DNA of 64,000 bases, from the NCBI RefSeq assembly GCF_023343835.1, contig NC_064449.1, positions 124,001 through 188,000 of the forward strand, read 5' to 3'. This document shows, one piece after another, positions 47,566 through 61,485 of this stretch (positions are counted from its first letter, which is position 1; every line of letters starts with the position of its first letter). The stretch comes from Lagopus muta. Taxonomy: Eukaryota; Chordata; Aves; Galliformes; Phasianidae. Position numbers and translations under genes: made by a program. The notes under the pieces are model-generated. The model did no database searches. It was not told the DNA's origin and saw only the letters and a list, made by a program, of their open reading frames with translations.

Positions 47566-47650
47566 CACAGAATCACAGAATCACCTGGGTTGGAAGGGAC
47601 CTCAAGGATCATGTAGTTCCAACCCCCCTGCCTAGCAGGGCCACCAAACA
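47566..47650 (-). repeat. CR1 LINE 3' end (reverse orientation)
   Basis: TCACAGAATCACAGAATCAC, then GGGTTGGAAGGGACCTCAAG, GATCATGTAGTTCCAACCCC CCTGCC: textbook CR1 3' terminus read backwards. It is the least diverged CR1 piece in the window and severely 5'-truncated. Confidence 0.9.
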
Positions 47651-50600
47651 TGATGTGCTGCTTGGCACCAGCCCAACTCACCTCCCCGACACCTGGATGT
47701 GCACTGGTTGGGGTGCACGTGTCTGGTAGGGTGCAGAAGCACCCCTTGCAGCAAAGTCCTCCTGCTGCTGGTGGCTGCCAGCCCTCAAATGTGGGGAAAC
47801 TCTGGCCCAGAGTGCTCTGCTGGGATGCCACCCCTGCCTGAGCAGCAGGCACAAGCAAGCTGGTGAAGTGTAAGCACAGTCCCTGTGCAGCTTTGGTCCT
47901 TAGCCAGGTTGTGGGGAAGTAGAAGGGGGAAAGCTGGCATGGGACAGAGGTAGTGATTTGTTTTCCTTTCGGAGATAGGCAAGAGATTTTACAGGAGCTA
48001 TGGGAGCTGCAGTCCTGCCTGCAGGAAGCAGGACAGCACCTCATTTGCTTGTGAATGGCTCCTTTTAACCAGCTGCTCTCCCAGGGACAGGGCTGAGCCT
48101 ACATTTCCTTTGGCTGCAGCAGTGAGAAGCACTTCTCTTGCTTGAGAAACCCCCATGTTCATCCAGAAAGTCTTGCACAGGAAAGTCGTTATCTACTGAG
48201 GAATCACTACAGGATGCAATGAGGTGACATGGAGAGATCAAAATCTCACTCACATGCCAAACACTCAGATGCCAAAATATCTCAGCGGCTCTAAAATGTT
48301 GAGTTTGAGTCAGAGGACGGCATTCGCTTTATTCTGGGAGCACATTGAGAATACACTGTGGAAACTGTCATTCATTTCTGCCTGTGGCTTGGACAGGAGC
48401 TTGGGAAGAGTTTCCAAGACAGGTTTTGTATTCATGCTGACTAGCACTCCTTAGGTGAGCAGATGCTCTTGGCTACCTGGGTCTGGGTGTGCTTGGATGG
48501 ACACCTCGAGGGGACAGTCAGCATGTTCTTGCTAGGTAGCTCACCACCAGTTGCTCTCCCGTGTTTCTCCTGCTCACACCTGAAACCAGTGCTGCAAACA
48601 TGCCCACACTTTGTCCTTTTGCACAGCGCTCTCATCCAAATAAACCTTGGCTTGTGCAGGCAGCCCCTGTGAGCCCCTTGCATGGCTCAGCCCTATAGCA
48701 AGGGTAGGAATGCTCTGAGCCTGTGGGTTTCTTGCCTGAAATGAAACTGTCTGAGCCTCAGAGCGATGTGGGCACACAGAGGTAAGCCCACAACCCCTGG
48801 GGTCTGTCACAGGGAGGGAGTTCTCCTGCAGGCTTTTTGTGCCATTGGGAGACATCATTGCCTGGCACTGCTTTTGGCAGAGAGGATGTGCAGCTGGGTA
48901 AGGAGTGAAGTGGGACTCTGGAGCAATCAGATCTGTAGGGAAGAGGCAAAGCATGTTCTAACTTAGCATTAGGCAATATGACCCAGAACCTCAAACTCAG
49001 GGTAGGCTTTGATCACTTGTATTGAGTTTGCTTTGTATCCTGGCTTTTGTTGCAGCTGTTGTGAGAACAGCAGTCTCTTTGTCCCAGCAGGACATGGTGC
49101 TGTGGGCACCCAGGTGTCCCTCACCCCTCGGGATGCAGGCCCATGGGTGCTGATGTTCTCAGCACTCTGGAGGGAGAATACATGCTCAGAAAAGCAATGC
49201 TCTGCGCCTGCCTATCTGCATGGGAAGCATCCTCCTGTCACTTCACACCAGCCCTGGAGCTCTGGCGGTGACATATGCTCCCTCCTCGCCTGCCTTTCAT
49301 CGCAGGTCCTCGCAGGAGGCCCATTAAACACTTAGCTGACCTTGGACCTCTGCCCGCGCCAGCTGCCCGTGGGAGCAGGCAGGCACGCGTGAGCTGTGCC
49401 ATGCACACCAGAGCTGTCACCAATGATGTACTGCGGCCCCAGGGTGGGTGACAGTGACACTGGGGCCTGGCTGGGGAGTGGGGCTGGCACAGCGGTGCCA
49501 CAGGGCTGCGGCTGGCTGCTCCCATCCCTGCTGGCCCTGAGCTGTGCCCCTCCGGGTTCAACCCTGGGTCTTAATTTTCCAGCCGAGTGCACTTGCTGCT
49601 GGCCAGGCAGGGAGGGGGATGCAGGCTGCAGGGAGCAGCGCTGGTGCTGTGGCTGCAGGAAGATACAGGGAAGGAGTAGGTGTGCTGGGCTGCCCCCTCC
49701 TCATGCTGTCCTGGTGGGACCAAGCCTGCTGTGCAGGCATGGCACCATCTCACTCTATGGTGGCCAAGACGGCATCCCTTGGAATGTGGCATTGAGCCCT
49801 TGTCACTTCAGTTCTTGATGCTACACCCTAAATCTGAGACATCACCCCACCCATCTTCCTCAGCCTTGCAGCTTAGCCAGCGTTATCTCAAAACCCAGAA
49901 AGGCTACAGATTTTCCACAACATCTTATGAAATATCCTTCCAGGTCTTAAAGGACCCTGGTGGCCTCGTCATCACCTCTGGGGTCCTCTCCCAGCCCAGC
50001 TCAGAGGGCCCTCTAGCCTTTCCCAGGGCTGCCCCAGCACACTTCTATCTTGAGGCAGTAGTACGAAACACTGGATTTCAGGCTACTTCGTGGGAGGGGG
50101 CAGCAAGTGAGAGCTGTCTCTGGAAGTCTCTGTTTGCAGACAGCTGGAAGAGAATGATCCATGTAAAAAGATGAGGGTGGGGAGTCCTGGAGGATGCTTC
50201 AGTGGCACCAGCAGCAGCAGCAGGAAACGGTAAGCTGCAGAGGTGCCTCCCCCTTTTCTCCAAGCTGTATTTGGGAAGAGCCCTAGGGAAATGGTATTAA
50301 GCCACTGCTGTAGCAGCCCACTCATCATGTCCTCAGGCCCAGAGGAAAGTAATCTCCACCATCCCTGTTTCTCTCAGGTCGCCTCTGGGAGTGATGATGT
50401 TCCTCTGGGACCTGCTGTGGTGTGCATTGAGCTGCCAAAAGGAGACACTGCTGCTCTGCATCACAGGCAGAGGATAGAGAGTGTGCCTATCTAGGGAAAT
50501 CAGCTGGTGGCTCAGGGAACCTCTCTCAAGGAGAGAGAAGACTTCATTCCAAACTCTCAGGAAGCATTTCCCATACAGAAGAGCTGCAGACAGCTATTAA

Positions 50601-51640
50601 AATGAGACAGTATGCCCACAGCAAGCCCATCTTCTTGCCCTGAGACAGTGAGATCACTTGAAGATTGGGCACCCAAACCTGCACTTTCCTACCCAGCCCA
50701 GCATGCAGCAACTTCCAGGGAGGCTCTTACAACACAGTCCCCAGGCTGAGGATGTCCCCAGGACTCTGACTTTTATCACCCACCAGGAACTGGAGGCCAA
50801 GGTCTGCAGCTGTGATGGGTGTCTGCACCCGGAGTACAGCCAGGCCATGAATTTCAGACACAGACTTTGATTTTGAATGCTTTTGTGAGTGATGCGAGGC
50901 GGTTCAAAGGATGCTTAGCTGCAGCAGGCAGCTTGCACTGCTTGTACCATATCTCTGTTGGACTCGGCAGGACTTGTGCAGGCAAAACTGAGGATCTGAA
51001 AGTGTGTGCCTTTGAAATCTTCACTTTGAGACTGAGTTTGACATAGTAAGGAACAAAAAAGGGTCTGAAGCTGCTCAGGGGCAGGCAAACAGCAAGAAGT
51101 GATGGAGAAACCTTGGTGCCTTGGCTCTGAAATAAATGCTCCAAGAGGTGCTGGCCTGAGGACTGCTCGATATTTCTCTGCTTAGCCATGAAAGCCAATC
51201 CCCTTTTGCTTTGTTTGGCTTGAAAAAGAACCTCCCCTTGGGGCTTTGGGGTTTTGTCTTCATTCCTCCTGTAGAATATCTTGTGATGGAAAACGCTTTA
51301 CAACCAGATGTGTACATGCCGCAGATGGGAGATGCTAGTGGAGATGTGGGGTGAGCAGGTCCCACCATGCACGAACTGATGCAGGGACCCTAATGCCTCG
51401 ATGCAGTGATGGAGCACTTTGCTGACTCTGCCTGGGTCTCTGGTGCATGCCACCCTGCAGAAGGAGTCCTTTATCCCCCCCTCCCTCCCCCCCACCCCCC
51501 CCCCCCCATTATTATTTCCCCCACTCTTTAAATTCATCTTCCTCAGCCATCCGGGGCTGTCCCTGCTGGAAAATTACTCTCACAAAAGCTCCCTCAGCAG
51601 TAATTACCTAAATGGGGGGAAGGGAGGGGAGACCCATTTA
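47651..51640. other. Gene desert segment
   Basis: No gene or further transposon recognised. A C-rich run occupies about 51475-51507. Confidence 0.5.
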
Positions 51641-51770
51641 GAATCCACTTCATTGCAGGATTAGCTAATTAATTAACGGTTTCACTGACAACTCGAAGGG
51701 GAAGAGTGTGTTAAATAGGAAGGCTCCGGAGCTTGATTTATGTGATGTGACACCCACGGTCTCACTGCCA
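51641..51770. promoter_or_regulatory. Candidate regulatory block with TAATTAATTAA
   Basis: CTAATTAATTAA (51665-51676) followed by complex CpG-poor sequence ending TTGATTTATGTGATGTGACA. Confidence 0.33.
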
Positions 51771-52990
51771 CATTGCCATCCTGCCTGCCTTGTGCAGGGA
51801 GGTCTCACTCGCTGGTGATGCTAGGAGGCTGGGGAGTACCATGTGGTGGTGGGCACAAACAGGGGGGCAATTAGCCAGCAGATAAGGCTGGATTGGGGTG
51901 GGGTTGCAGTCACTGAAGAGGCAGGACCGCCCATCTGCCATGGGATGGTCATGCAGAAGAGAGGACTAGAGTGGCCCCATCCCCACATGGCCAATTGGGG
52001 CTGGGGACCATGGGCTGCCTGGGGCAATGCTGGCAGTGCCATCCTGCACTCTCCCCACTGCCCAGGGTACTATCCAGCCATGGCTGGAGTGAGTTTGCTG
52101 GGTTTCAGGAAGGAGAGGGCTGCCCAGTGCACAAATCCAGGCCTTTTGGGTCTTTTTTGCCCACTGTCGAAATCTGGTAACTACTGCCTGTTGTCCCTTT
52201 CCTGCACTGACATCTTGAGGGACAAACAGCTGTGTATTTGGATGGGAAAAGTAAATCTTGAGAGTTTGCAGCTGGATTTGTTAATTTGAGGCAAAGGCCA
52301 AGATGTGCACTGAAAAAACAAGTTCTTTAGGGTTAATTTGCATTTGTTTGTTTGCATTCTGCAAGGGCTGTAATTCCCCTTGGAGGGAACAAAACTGCCA
52401 AGTTTCACACCTTCCCTGAATGTGAAAATTTCTCACTTGGTAGCAAACCCATAGATTGGTTTGGGGAGAAGGAGGGGGAGAGCAGCGGGCCTGGCTTTCA
52501 TTGCACTGTCACCTGAAGTGCTGGGAGCAAGGGGAAATGCTGATGAATAATGACACCAAAGCTGCCCACCCTTCCTGCAAAACTTGGGGGTGAGGTAGGA
52601 CATTAAGAGCAGCTGTCACAGCGCTCAGCTATGGGATGGGCATGAAGAGCATCATGGGCTGGAGCTCATCCCAGCATTCAGCTTGCTGCTGTTGGGATGG
52701 GAGGATGCTCCAGTGAGAGGATGTTCTGGATGGAAGATTCTTCAGTGGGATGTTGCTCTGTTGGAAGGATGCTCTGGGTGGAGGATGCTGTGGCAGAAGG
52801 ATACTCCTTAAACTAAAACTCTCCCCACTGACTTTGCCGATTGTTTCAGCCACTTGAATGGCAGAGGCAGGGAGTGGGTTAAATCTAAATAAGTGTTAAA
52901 TCCCAAGTAAATAAACAAAAGCTGCTCTGGGGTGGGGCTGGGCTGCGCCTGTGTCTGGCAGGCCTGTGCTCCCCCTGCCATGTCCCCCCC
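51771..52990. other. Gene desert segment with a degenerate minisatellite
   Basis: No gene. About 52690-52805 has six or seven imperfect copies of a 15-19 bp unit around GGATGCTCTGGGTGGA. Confidence 0.5.
52690..52805. repeat. Degenerate minisatellite (about 17-bp unit)
   Basis: Recurring GGATGCTC / GGATGTTCTGGATGGA / GGATGCTCTGGGTGGA / GGATGCTGTGGCAGA / GGATACTCC at near-regular spacing. Confidence 0.6.
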
Positions 52991-52994
52991 AGCA

Positions 52995-53140
52995 CTTGGA
53001 TGGCTTTTTTTGATGGCTTCTAAATAGAGGCGCCCGATCGCATCTGGAAGCAAAATGAAACAGATTTCATTTTTCACACGCGGCACAATGGCTGCGCTGA
53101 CAAAAGAGGAAGGCAGCCCATTGTCCCGCTCTGCATCTTC
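52995..53140. promoter_or_regulatory. Candidate regulatory block with SOX and E-box motifs
   Basis: TCTAAATAGAGGCGCC, E-box CATCTG near 53041, and SOX core CACAATGG (53084-53091) in complex sequence. Confidence 0.33.
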
Positions 53141-56100
53141 ACATCCTACCTCTGTCCCCCGAATTAACCCCTTTCACCTCGGCCATTGTGGCGACAGCAC
53201 TTCGGAGATGCCGAACAAAGGCGGAAGAAAGCCCTCTCCATGTACGGGAGGGGGGGGAGGGAGAGGGAGGGGGCAGTGGGCTGGTGTCCCTCTTCTCGTG
53301 TCTGACTGTGGCTGTCCTCAGCCATCAGCCGCTCCCCAGACAGGAGCCTGCCCGTTGGGGATGTCGTGCCACCATGTGTCCCTGGCTGTGGGGAGGCCCA
53401 CAGGTGTGGTGACCCCAATAACCTCTTTGTCCTTGCGCAGGTTCAGGGAGTTTTTTGGTTCTTCCGTACCGTTTTAGTATTTTTACTGACTCTGATGATT
53501 TAGCTTACTGCATTTAGATCCCAGTCATGAAAAACCCCATAGAAAAGGGGGAAAAAAGAGGAAAGTGCTCTTGATCAAAGCTTGTGTACATTTGGAGTTT
53601 ATCTTTATTTTCCCCCAAGCATTGTGCCTTCTGAGCTCAGAGCACACATGATTCCTGTGAGAAAGCAATCACCAATGACTGGTTTTCTGACATTTCACCA
53701 TGCCCCCATTACCTCCAGAGCTGGTGGACAACTGGGGGCATCTCACCCTCTCCTCGGAACCTTGTTTTGAGGAGGCTGCCACGGTTTTTCTCTTCTGATC
53801 ATTCCATTTGCATGCTCACATTTATCTGACAACCTGCTCCATTCAACGATGACACCGCTGAGATGAACCCTTTGATAATTTCCTCTGCTGCAATCGATGC
53901 GCTCTCATGCAAAGGCTGTGTGCAGCTGCAGTGGTATTTTTAGATGGAAAATCACACCTGGAGCTTCATTTTTCCCAGCTTGGTCTCCCCAGCTCGTTGA
54001 GGTCAGCTGCCCATGGGGCTGTGCATCTACTTGCTGCCACCCTAGGCACACCCCATCTGTTCCCATTGCCCACCATTTGTAGATGTTGTGTTGAAGGATC
54101 AAGCCGGGCAGATGTTTGGGGGATGCAGCCACTGGGCTTTCCCTGTGGCCAATTCCCCTGACGCCAAGTCTCCACATGTCCTATGGGGAGGGCAGGGGCC
54201 TGTCCCCAGTGGTACCCATCCCCATTCCTTTGCTGCTATGTTCCCAGACGCAGCTTCCCTTTAAATACCAAGGGACTGCTCTCACCCAGGCCTGCAGTAG
54301 GTTAGATAAGAGAACACAAACCACAATGCTTGCCCTTTTTTTTTTTTTAATCTTTCCTTTTTATTATCTCCTTACGGCTTTAGAATTATCTTCACAGACA
54401 CTACATGAATTTAGTCAGGGCAGGTAAGGTCGCACACAGACACAGTTGCTCATATTTATGTATATTCACCAGGCAGAGGAGATAAATGGGAAAACAGACT
54501 GGGAGTGGGGTGGAGTGGATGCCACCCTGGGGCAAGACAGGGATGGGCAGCAAGGAAAGGGCAGCACCTGGGCAATGCCATGACTGCTGCTGCCTGTGAT
54601 GGGATGGTGAGCAGGGCTTGCTGCATGGCTGTTGGGAAGCCTGGGGCCTGGTCAAGCCCTAGCTTCTGCATTTTTAAGGCCTTCAATGTTGGCCTCATAA
54701 GGCTAGGTCAAGCTCACCGTTAGGTCAAGCTGTGAGAGCTCACTTAAGACACCAGAAAGTTAGAGGAGGTGGCTCTCAGCCCTGGTCCTTGCCACAGAAG
54801 TGCTGCGTTGAGTATCAGATCAGGGTTCTAAGCTCTATGTGAGACCTTGCTGTGACGAGGTAGATATGGCCCTGTCATGGATGTGACCATGGAGGTGATC
54901 GCAACGTGGATGGAGATGAACACATCACAAAGGTGACCAGGCCATGGGCAGATGGAGGTGACCACATCATGGCAAACTGGCCACTGTGTGGCCTCACATT
55001 GGCTAAGGCTGGGAAGCAGATCACAGCAGAAGGAAGAACAGCCATAAGCTGCAGTATAAGGACCGGCTCTGCCTATATGTGAGCACAGGGCGGGAGCTGG
55101 TGCAGCAAGCACTGATCTGCCGAACCTGGCAGATGCACTCAGGGAGAAGCTGGGTGGGCAATGAGACCCCAGAGAACAACCTCCCTGAGGACATGGGGAT
55201 GATAAATGATAAATGGGGACCTGCTGCGGCAGCCAGCTGGGATGGGCACCCCAAAAGATGCACATCAAGATAGAGACACTGAGCCCATGTGGACAAGGTT
55301 TGGGCTGGTGAGCTGTGACAGAAGGGCTAATGCTAATGGCAGGAAGTTTTCTATGCAGCTGGATACTGTAACGCAGAATGCTGTTATTTCAAGGAAAACG
55401 TATAATGCACCTAAAGAAATTGTACAGAAATTGCAAACAAAGCATGATCAGAAGGATATAAAATACCACTTACAAGGGCACCCACTGATTATAACTTGAT
55501 TTAAAACCAGTTAATTCACTAAATAACAAATGCAGATTTACCAGAGGTGTCAGGACTAAAAGCATGCCTAACAATGCATTTATTTAATAACTGTTTGCTC
55601 CCAATGTCAAGGCATGGTATCTGGAAAATACAAGCAGCAAAATAAGGGCTTTGATTTTTTTTTTAAAATTATTTTTTAAAATTTTTTATCCCCTAAGGCC
55701 TGGTATGTCTGGGGAGGGGGTAAATCAAGAAAGGGATGTTAGAAATTGTAACAATCCAACCAATGTGAGGCTGTTCTTCCCCTTACCCAAGAAGAAAACA
55801 GGAGAGCCTGATGTGAGTGGGACACAGAATGCGCCGAGAGCGCTGGATGAAGCCTTCATCAGTGGACATTAGCCAAGAAAAACTGACACAGAAATGACAC
55901 TGAAGTTTGCAGATAGGAAGTAATTAATATTGGATTGAGTTTTGCCAAGGAACACAGGAGGCGAGGAATACTCCTCTAGTTGAGGTGTCGGGATGGATGT
56001 TGGGAAGTCAAACGAGAGCAGAGCTGGGCTGGTTCACACTCCTGGTATTTGAAGGGTGTTGGGCTCTTCCCGGGATTGCCCAGCTCCCATGCTCAGTGCC

Positions 56101-57555
56101 ATGGGGTACAGTACCAGCTCCAGGGAGGAAGATGAGGGCAGATCCCACCTTCTGTCCACCTGTAGTTTTGTACCATAGGAAACAGTGAAAGACCAAGATG
56201 ACCTTGCTCAGGAGGACCTCAGCTTTGTCTGCTGCGAAGCTTTGTGGTGTTTCACATCTACATGTGTAAACAAAATCCATATAAGCAAGCATCCCCCATG
56301 ACCACCGCTAGCTCCTCTGCACCACTATTTACCACCTTGCTGGCACCAAGTATCCATTATTATATGAAGTTCCTGAACCTGACAAGGAGAGCAGAGTGCT
56401 GGCTGAACCTGCTGATGGTTCCACTCAGGAGAGGGCTGAAGAGCCCCCAATACTCATCCCCAAGGTCCCTACTGCCTTCTGCTCTATGCCCAGCCTGTCC
56501 CAGCATAGCTGAGGGAATTCAGGTAGATCGCCTTCTACACCCTCTTGTTTTGGTCTTTTCAAACAAACTCCATTTGTATCCCCATGCTAGTGCTGATGAG
56601 CTGCCCCTGGCCTGCATAATCCTGCCCCGAGTCTTGCGTTGTTGCTCCCGGGGCTTCAGACAGGGCAATGTTAAACAACTCCTCAAATTTCCCAAGCACT
56701 TGCTATGTAAGCTGATATTGACAAGGATGTCAGGCTCCGCAAGAACAGCCACAAGTCCCTGTTAATAGGCAGTGCTTAGTTTTCCTGTGATTCAGGAACC
56801 ATCAGCCTGGGTCAGAGCTACCTCTGCTTTTCTCATCTGAAGGGGTCTGCGCTGTGCTGTGCCAGGAAGAATACCATGTATAAATACATTTTGTAGCCTT
56901 TGAAAAGCCTATGGCTGCTTGCTTACACCACGAAATGCTCTGTGTGCAGAGCTCAGGTCACCCCAAGTCTCGGAAAATGACGCTCTGGGAAAAGCAGCAC
57001 ATGTACAAGCTTTGTTCCCACATCCCCTCTCTGCAGAGCGTGGTGTTAACACGAAACCCAGCAGCTGGGTGAATGCATCCTGCAAACCTTCTGTGCAAAC
57101 ATTGGAGTGGGAAATGGTGGTTTGGGGACAAGGATGGAGCTGAGCTTCTGGACTGGGGGATGGGCGGGCGCTGCTCTGGGGCTGCAGGGCAGGGCATCCT
57201 GCTGGGGGCATTTTGAGGGTGGGATGAGGGGGAGCCCACTCTCCTTTCCACTCTTTGTGACGCACATCCCTGGGAAGCTGTTATATGCCCAAACCCTGCA
57301 GCTGACAAAGAGCCCCCAGCTCAACCCTGCGTCCAGCTCCAACAGAGGTCTCTGCTGAGCTCCTCTCCCCTGTTCCCCCTTAGCCTCCCCCAGCACTGTC
57401 GCCCAGCCTTATCTTCTGTTGTCTTCTTGTGGAAGAAGAGATAAAAGTAATTCTTATGGATGCTTCTCCAGCGAAGGCTTGCCTCCTTCCCCCCTCGCCT
57501 CCCCCAGCATCTCCCTGCTCCGTCCAGATAAAGGGTGAGGACCAAGCACATGTCA
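53141..57555. other. Gene desert segment
   Basis: No gene. About 54860-54980 has a loose repetition of GGAGGTGACCACATCATGG-like words. AT-rich complex sequence at about 55360-55640 includes a 97-residue open frame with no recognised motif. Confidence 0.5.
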
Positions 57556-57695
57556 TTTTCTTTGTGCAAAATCAATATTCAGCAAAGTTTATCTGTCCGA
57601 CATAGCAGGAAGCGCTAATTTCATCCGCGTCAATTACTTTGATGAACGCTCATACTGTTCAGGGTGCGAGAACAAGATAAAAGAATTACTGAAAT
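57556..57695. promoter_or_regulatory. Candidate enhancer block
   Basis: AAAATCAATATTCAGCAAAG, AGCGCTAATTTCATCCGCG, TCAATTACTTTGATGAACGC and AAAGAATTACTGAAATAAA form a dense, complex, AT-rich element with TAATT/AATTAC cores and a TTTGAT (TCF/LEF-like) site. Confidence 0.4.
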
Positions 57696-60030
57696 AAAAA
57701 GCATACACCCGCCTGCACGGCCCCCTCCCCTCTGGCCCCTGCCCTGAAGCCCTGCGGGGCTGTGGGGCTGGGCTGCCCGCGCAGCAGGCTGGGTGATGAT
57801 GGGGTGGATGAGACTGCTTTGGGTTTAAAAGGTGGAGATTCGGGATGGGGACACGGCAGGACCACCCTCTGCAATCGAGCACAGGTAGGCACAGAGGTGC
57901 TGCCGTGGGGATGTGTGCACACAGCACATGTTTTCCTGTGGTATTTGTTCTGTCCATGCAAAGCGATGCCTGGGGAATAAGGAGAAGAGCTGCTCCTGCC
58001 CCAAACCGCTGGTTTCTAACTGTGATTGTAGCCGCTGCAGCTGAAATTGTGCGGAACACTTTTATGGCATTACAGCTGCAGAACGGAATAAGCAGATCTC
58101 AGGGCCCAAGACTTTAATTAACCAGCGAGGTTTTGATTTTCCAGTGAGGCTGAATGCACAGCCACACTGTCACATGGGTAGAGTGGCCCAAAGCCTTCTC
58201 TGGGCTGCATCTCCAGCCCCATTACCGAGGCCTCAGCACTGGGGCAGCAAAAGGGACTGAGCTCTGGTCCCTGCCATGCTTGATCCTTGTAGCACAGAGT
58301 ATTGTCTGTCAGTTTGTAGAAACTCATCCTTTTAATACTGGGCTTCATCTGTCCTCCACAGCAATCCATGCCCTTTGGTCCCCAGTGGGAATGGTTCCCC
58401 CCGCACATCCCTGGCAGGAGTGGCGACAAATGGCTCATGGAGTATCTCTGATGCTGCCCATCAGAGGCGATCTGTCAGCCCTTGTAGGCTGCCTGCTGCT
58501 CCCCTCCCACTGCAGCGGTCAAGGGAAACATCTAGGCTGCTGCCCCCCCGGTGACAGTAGCTAGCACAGGGTGGGGGATGTTGACCCTCAGATCACCCCA
58601 ATCTGGAAAGCCTTCATAGCCTGAACTGAGGCACACAGGGAGATCCCAAATGCTGGGTCAGATGGGGACGGCCCACCTGGTGGTGAACAGGCTGGACCCT
58701 GCCCTACCTGGCAGCAGAGGAATATGTGGCTTAAGCAAAACCTGCACACATACAGGGGCCGCCAGCGCATGCTGGAGTGATTTCCACGGCTCAGCTCGGC
58801 AGCAGGAATTTGTTAAGTCACGGCAATTTGCCAACTCTGCGTGGTGTGATCAAGAGGCTGTCCCCATTTCTCTGCTGGCTGCGTGCATCCCTGCTGCACC
58901 AGGCTCCCGAGCACCACACTGGCACCAGGTATCTCCAGCAGCAGGACTGCCCTTCACATGCCCCATGAGGCATCTCCAGCACAGCTCGGGGTTACATCCC
59001 CCTGGCTCGGTCCTACAGAGCTGCATGGTGATGCCCAGCTACTGTGTGTGCCATGGTGTGTGCATGACTCTAGCTACCAGCCCTCCCGCTCCAGGGAGGA
59101 TGCCCTATGGACACCTGAAATGGGGACATTTGGGTGCAACTCGAACTCACCACTACTCCAAAATGGGGCAGTGCAGGTGGCTGCGGCATATTATGGACTG
59201 ACAGGGCCCCCACAAACTCAGCTGGTGGAGGGGCTCCCCTCTGCTCCTGTGCTGCCGTGCCTCTCTCTACATGGCTACAGGGGGAGCCATGACATCGAGC
59301 TATGCGGTGTGCTCAGAGCCCGCTGCTGCTGCTGCGCTCTGTGGGGATCCACAGCTGCTCAGGGGTCCCCACGTCACCGTGTGGGGGGGGGCACAGCCCA
59401 GACTGGGGACAGATCCTGCCCTGCTGGGTCTCTGCTTGACATCCCCCACTTCTGTCCTCCGTCCTCCGCTTGGAGACAGAGAAACAAAAGGGGAATGGAA
59501 CCACGGGAGGTGCATGAACCTCAGATCCATCACAAGCAGTGCACATACTGCAGGGCTTGCCAAAAAGTCAACCAGATGCACAGCACGAGATGAAGCCTTG
59601 AAAACTGCCCAGTGGAGGAAGATTTAATCTGGGGATAATTTTGCTTGTTTTTTTTTTTTTTTTTTTTTTTGTTTGTTTGTTTGTTTTTTTCTTATCCCCT
59701 TAAGTTAGACTTTATTAACAGCACTTTGGGGGTTTTCTTGAATGAGTGTCTCATTAGCAGAAGTTTGGGAAGAACCATGGTTTGTCACTTTGATTTGAGA
59801 GAAGCAGAGCTGAGTCTGGGGGAGGGGGGGGGGTGCAAGGCAGAGCGTGGCCCCCAGTGCTTCTCAGAGCTGTGCAGAACCTCCAGGCAGCCGTGAGACA
59901 TGAGGCTGTAGTTCATGTGCATGTGGATGGGATTGAGGCTTTGGGGTCTCTGTGTGTCCTCCCCAGGAGGGCAGGATCTGGCCCCATCCCCCCAGCCCCG
60001 CTGCCACCCGCTCTCCCGCAGAACACAAAG
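57696..60030. other. Gene desert segment
   Basis: No gene. A complex block at about 58030-58145 (GAACACTTTTATGGCATTAC, CTTTAATTAACCAGCG) may be regulatory. A 23-T run lies at 59648-59670. Confidence 0.5.
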
Positions 60031-60165
60031 CAAGGCCCTGGATTATCTTCATTTCCATATGGAGAGCGATGTAAGCCCGTTCAATGCATGGCCGGTCATT
60101 TTGTTCACAACTTTGCAGCGAGCAGGAGCAAAACCCACTGGGGACATTAACTATTCATCTCATCT
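60031..60165. promoter_or_regulatory. Candidate regulatory block
   Basis: GGATTATCTTCATTTCC (OTX- and GATA-like cores), CCATATGGAG, and GGTCATTTTGTTCACAAC in complex CpG-poor sequence. Confidence 0.3.
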
Positions 60166-61485
60166 CACCTTGTGTGTGCATGCATAGATCAGGCAGAACA
60201 GCACAGGGAAAACAGAACCCGCTGCCTCCCTCTCTGCACTCCTTTGTACTTTAGCTGTGGGCTGCACACCACCCACGGGTGCTGTTCTGGGGTCACGCAT
60301 CAGCACAGGGGCTCATTTCCCTTCGAGGGGTCGTGCATTGTAAGCATCCTCCCATCCCCCAGCACAGCAGGGCTGCCTCCTGACCCAGGCCTGATCCCCC
60401 CTCACCCCGAGTCCCAGGCTGCTCCATTCCTGTCCCCAAAGTGCGCTCGCAGATGTCACCTCTCCTGCTGACCTGCAGCCCCCTCTGCTGTCCACGGCCC
60501 CATAAGGCCTGGGGGTCTCAAAGCACCCGCGCATTGCCCCACTCCAGTAGCTCATGCCTGTGGCTGTGTCCCCTCTGTCCCCATCTCCTGGGTCTCCCTG
60601 CGTCCTTTCCAGCCAACATCGAGCAGTGACAGTGGCCTTTTGGGCATCCTCCCTAGTGCATGACCAACAAAGGGATGAAGAGCCGAGAAAACTCAACCCC
60701 AGTCTCCCATTCAATTTCCCTCTTGCCAGGGCTGGGGACGTGGTCCTAGTGCTCACTGCAGGGCTGAGGTTGCAGCCTGGATGTTGCACAGGGCACTCAC
60801 TGACAGGATGAGGAGCTGTGATGGTCCTGTGCCACCAAATTTTACATTGGGCACTCAGACTTCATTAACAGCAGTGAGAATTGTGTGTGAGTGGGGGGCC
60901 ATCTCTGAGTCATTCTCCCCTGCTCATATATTCAGCTATGGCCTCATACACTAAGCTCTCCCTGCACTGGACCCCAAGCATCATCCCCGCTGCCTTCTGA
61001 GCAGGAGGAAAGGCCAGCGCTGCATCCCCAATTCCTCGGGCTCCCAGGGGTTCCTCCAACACCAGAACACAGGCATAAGGTAAACCAGTGCCCTGCTACC
61101 CCACTGCACCACCAGCAGCTTCACCCCCCAATGCTCCCAGCACTCCTCATCCCCTATAGTCCCTCACTCCTTGTAGATCTCTGACAGCAGCCCCCTGCTG
61201 CAGAGCAGCCTCCAGTAGCAGATGGAGGCAGGATGGAGCCCGCTGGAGATGCTGACCACATCTGCTCCTGCCTGGTCCAGGGAGCAGCGATGCACTGTGC
61301 TGAGCAAGAATGTTTTTTTTCTTTTTTTTTTTCCCTTCTTCTTCTTCTTTTTTTTTTTTTTTTTTCTTTTTTTTTTCCCATCCCTTTCCCCATTCCCCCT
61401 TCCGTGCCGCTCTCCTGTGGTGTCAATGCGGCATGGGTGATAGGACACGGTGATAGATCTGCCTCGGACACACTTCACAATAGCT
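60166..61485. other. Gene desert segment
   Basis: No gene. A T/C-rich low-complexity stretch lies at 61313-61400; the lysine-rich minus-strand frames there are artefacts. Confidence 0.5.
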
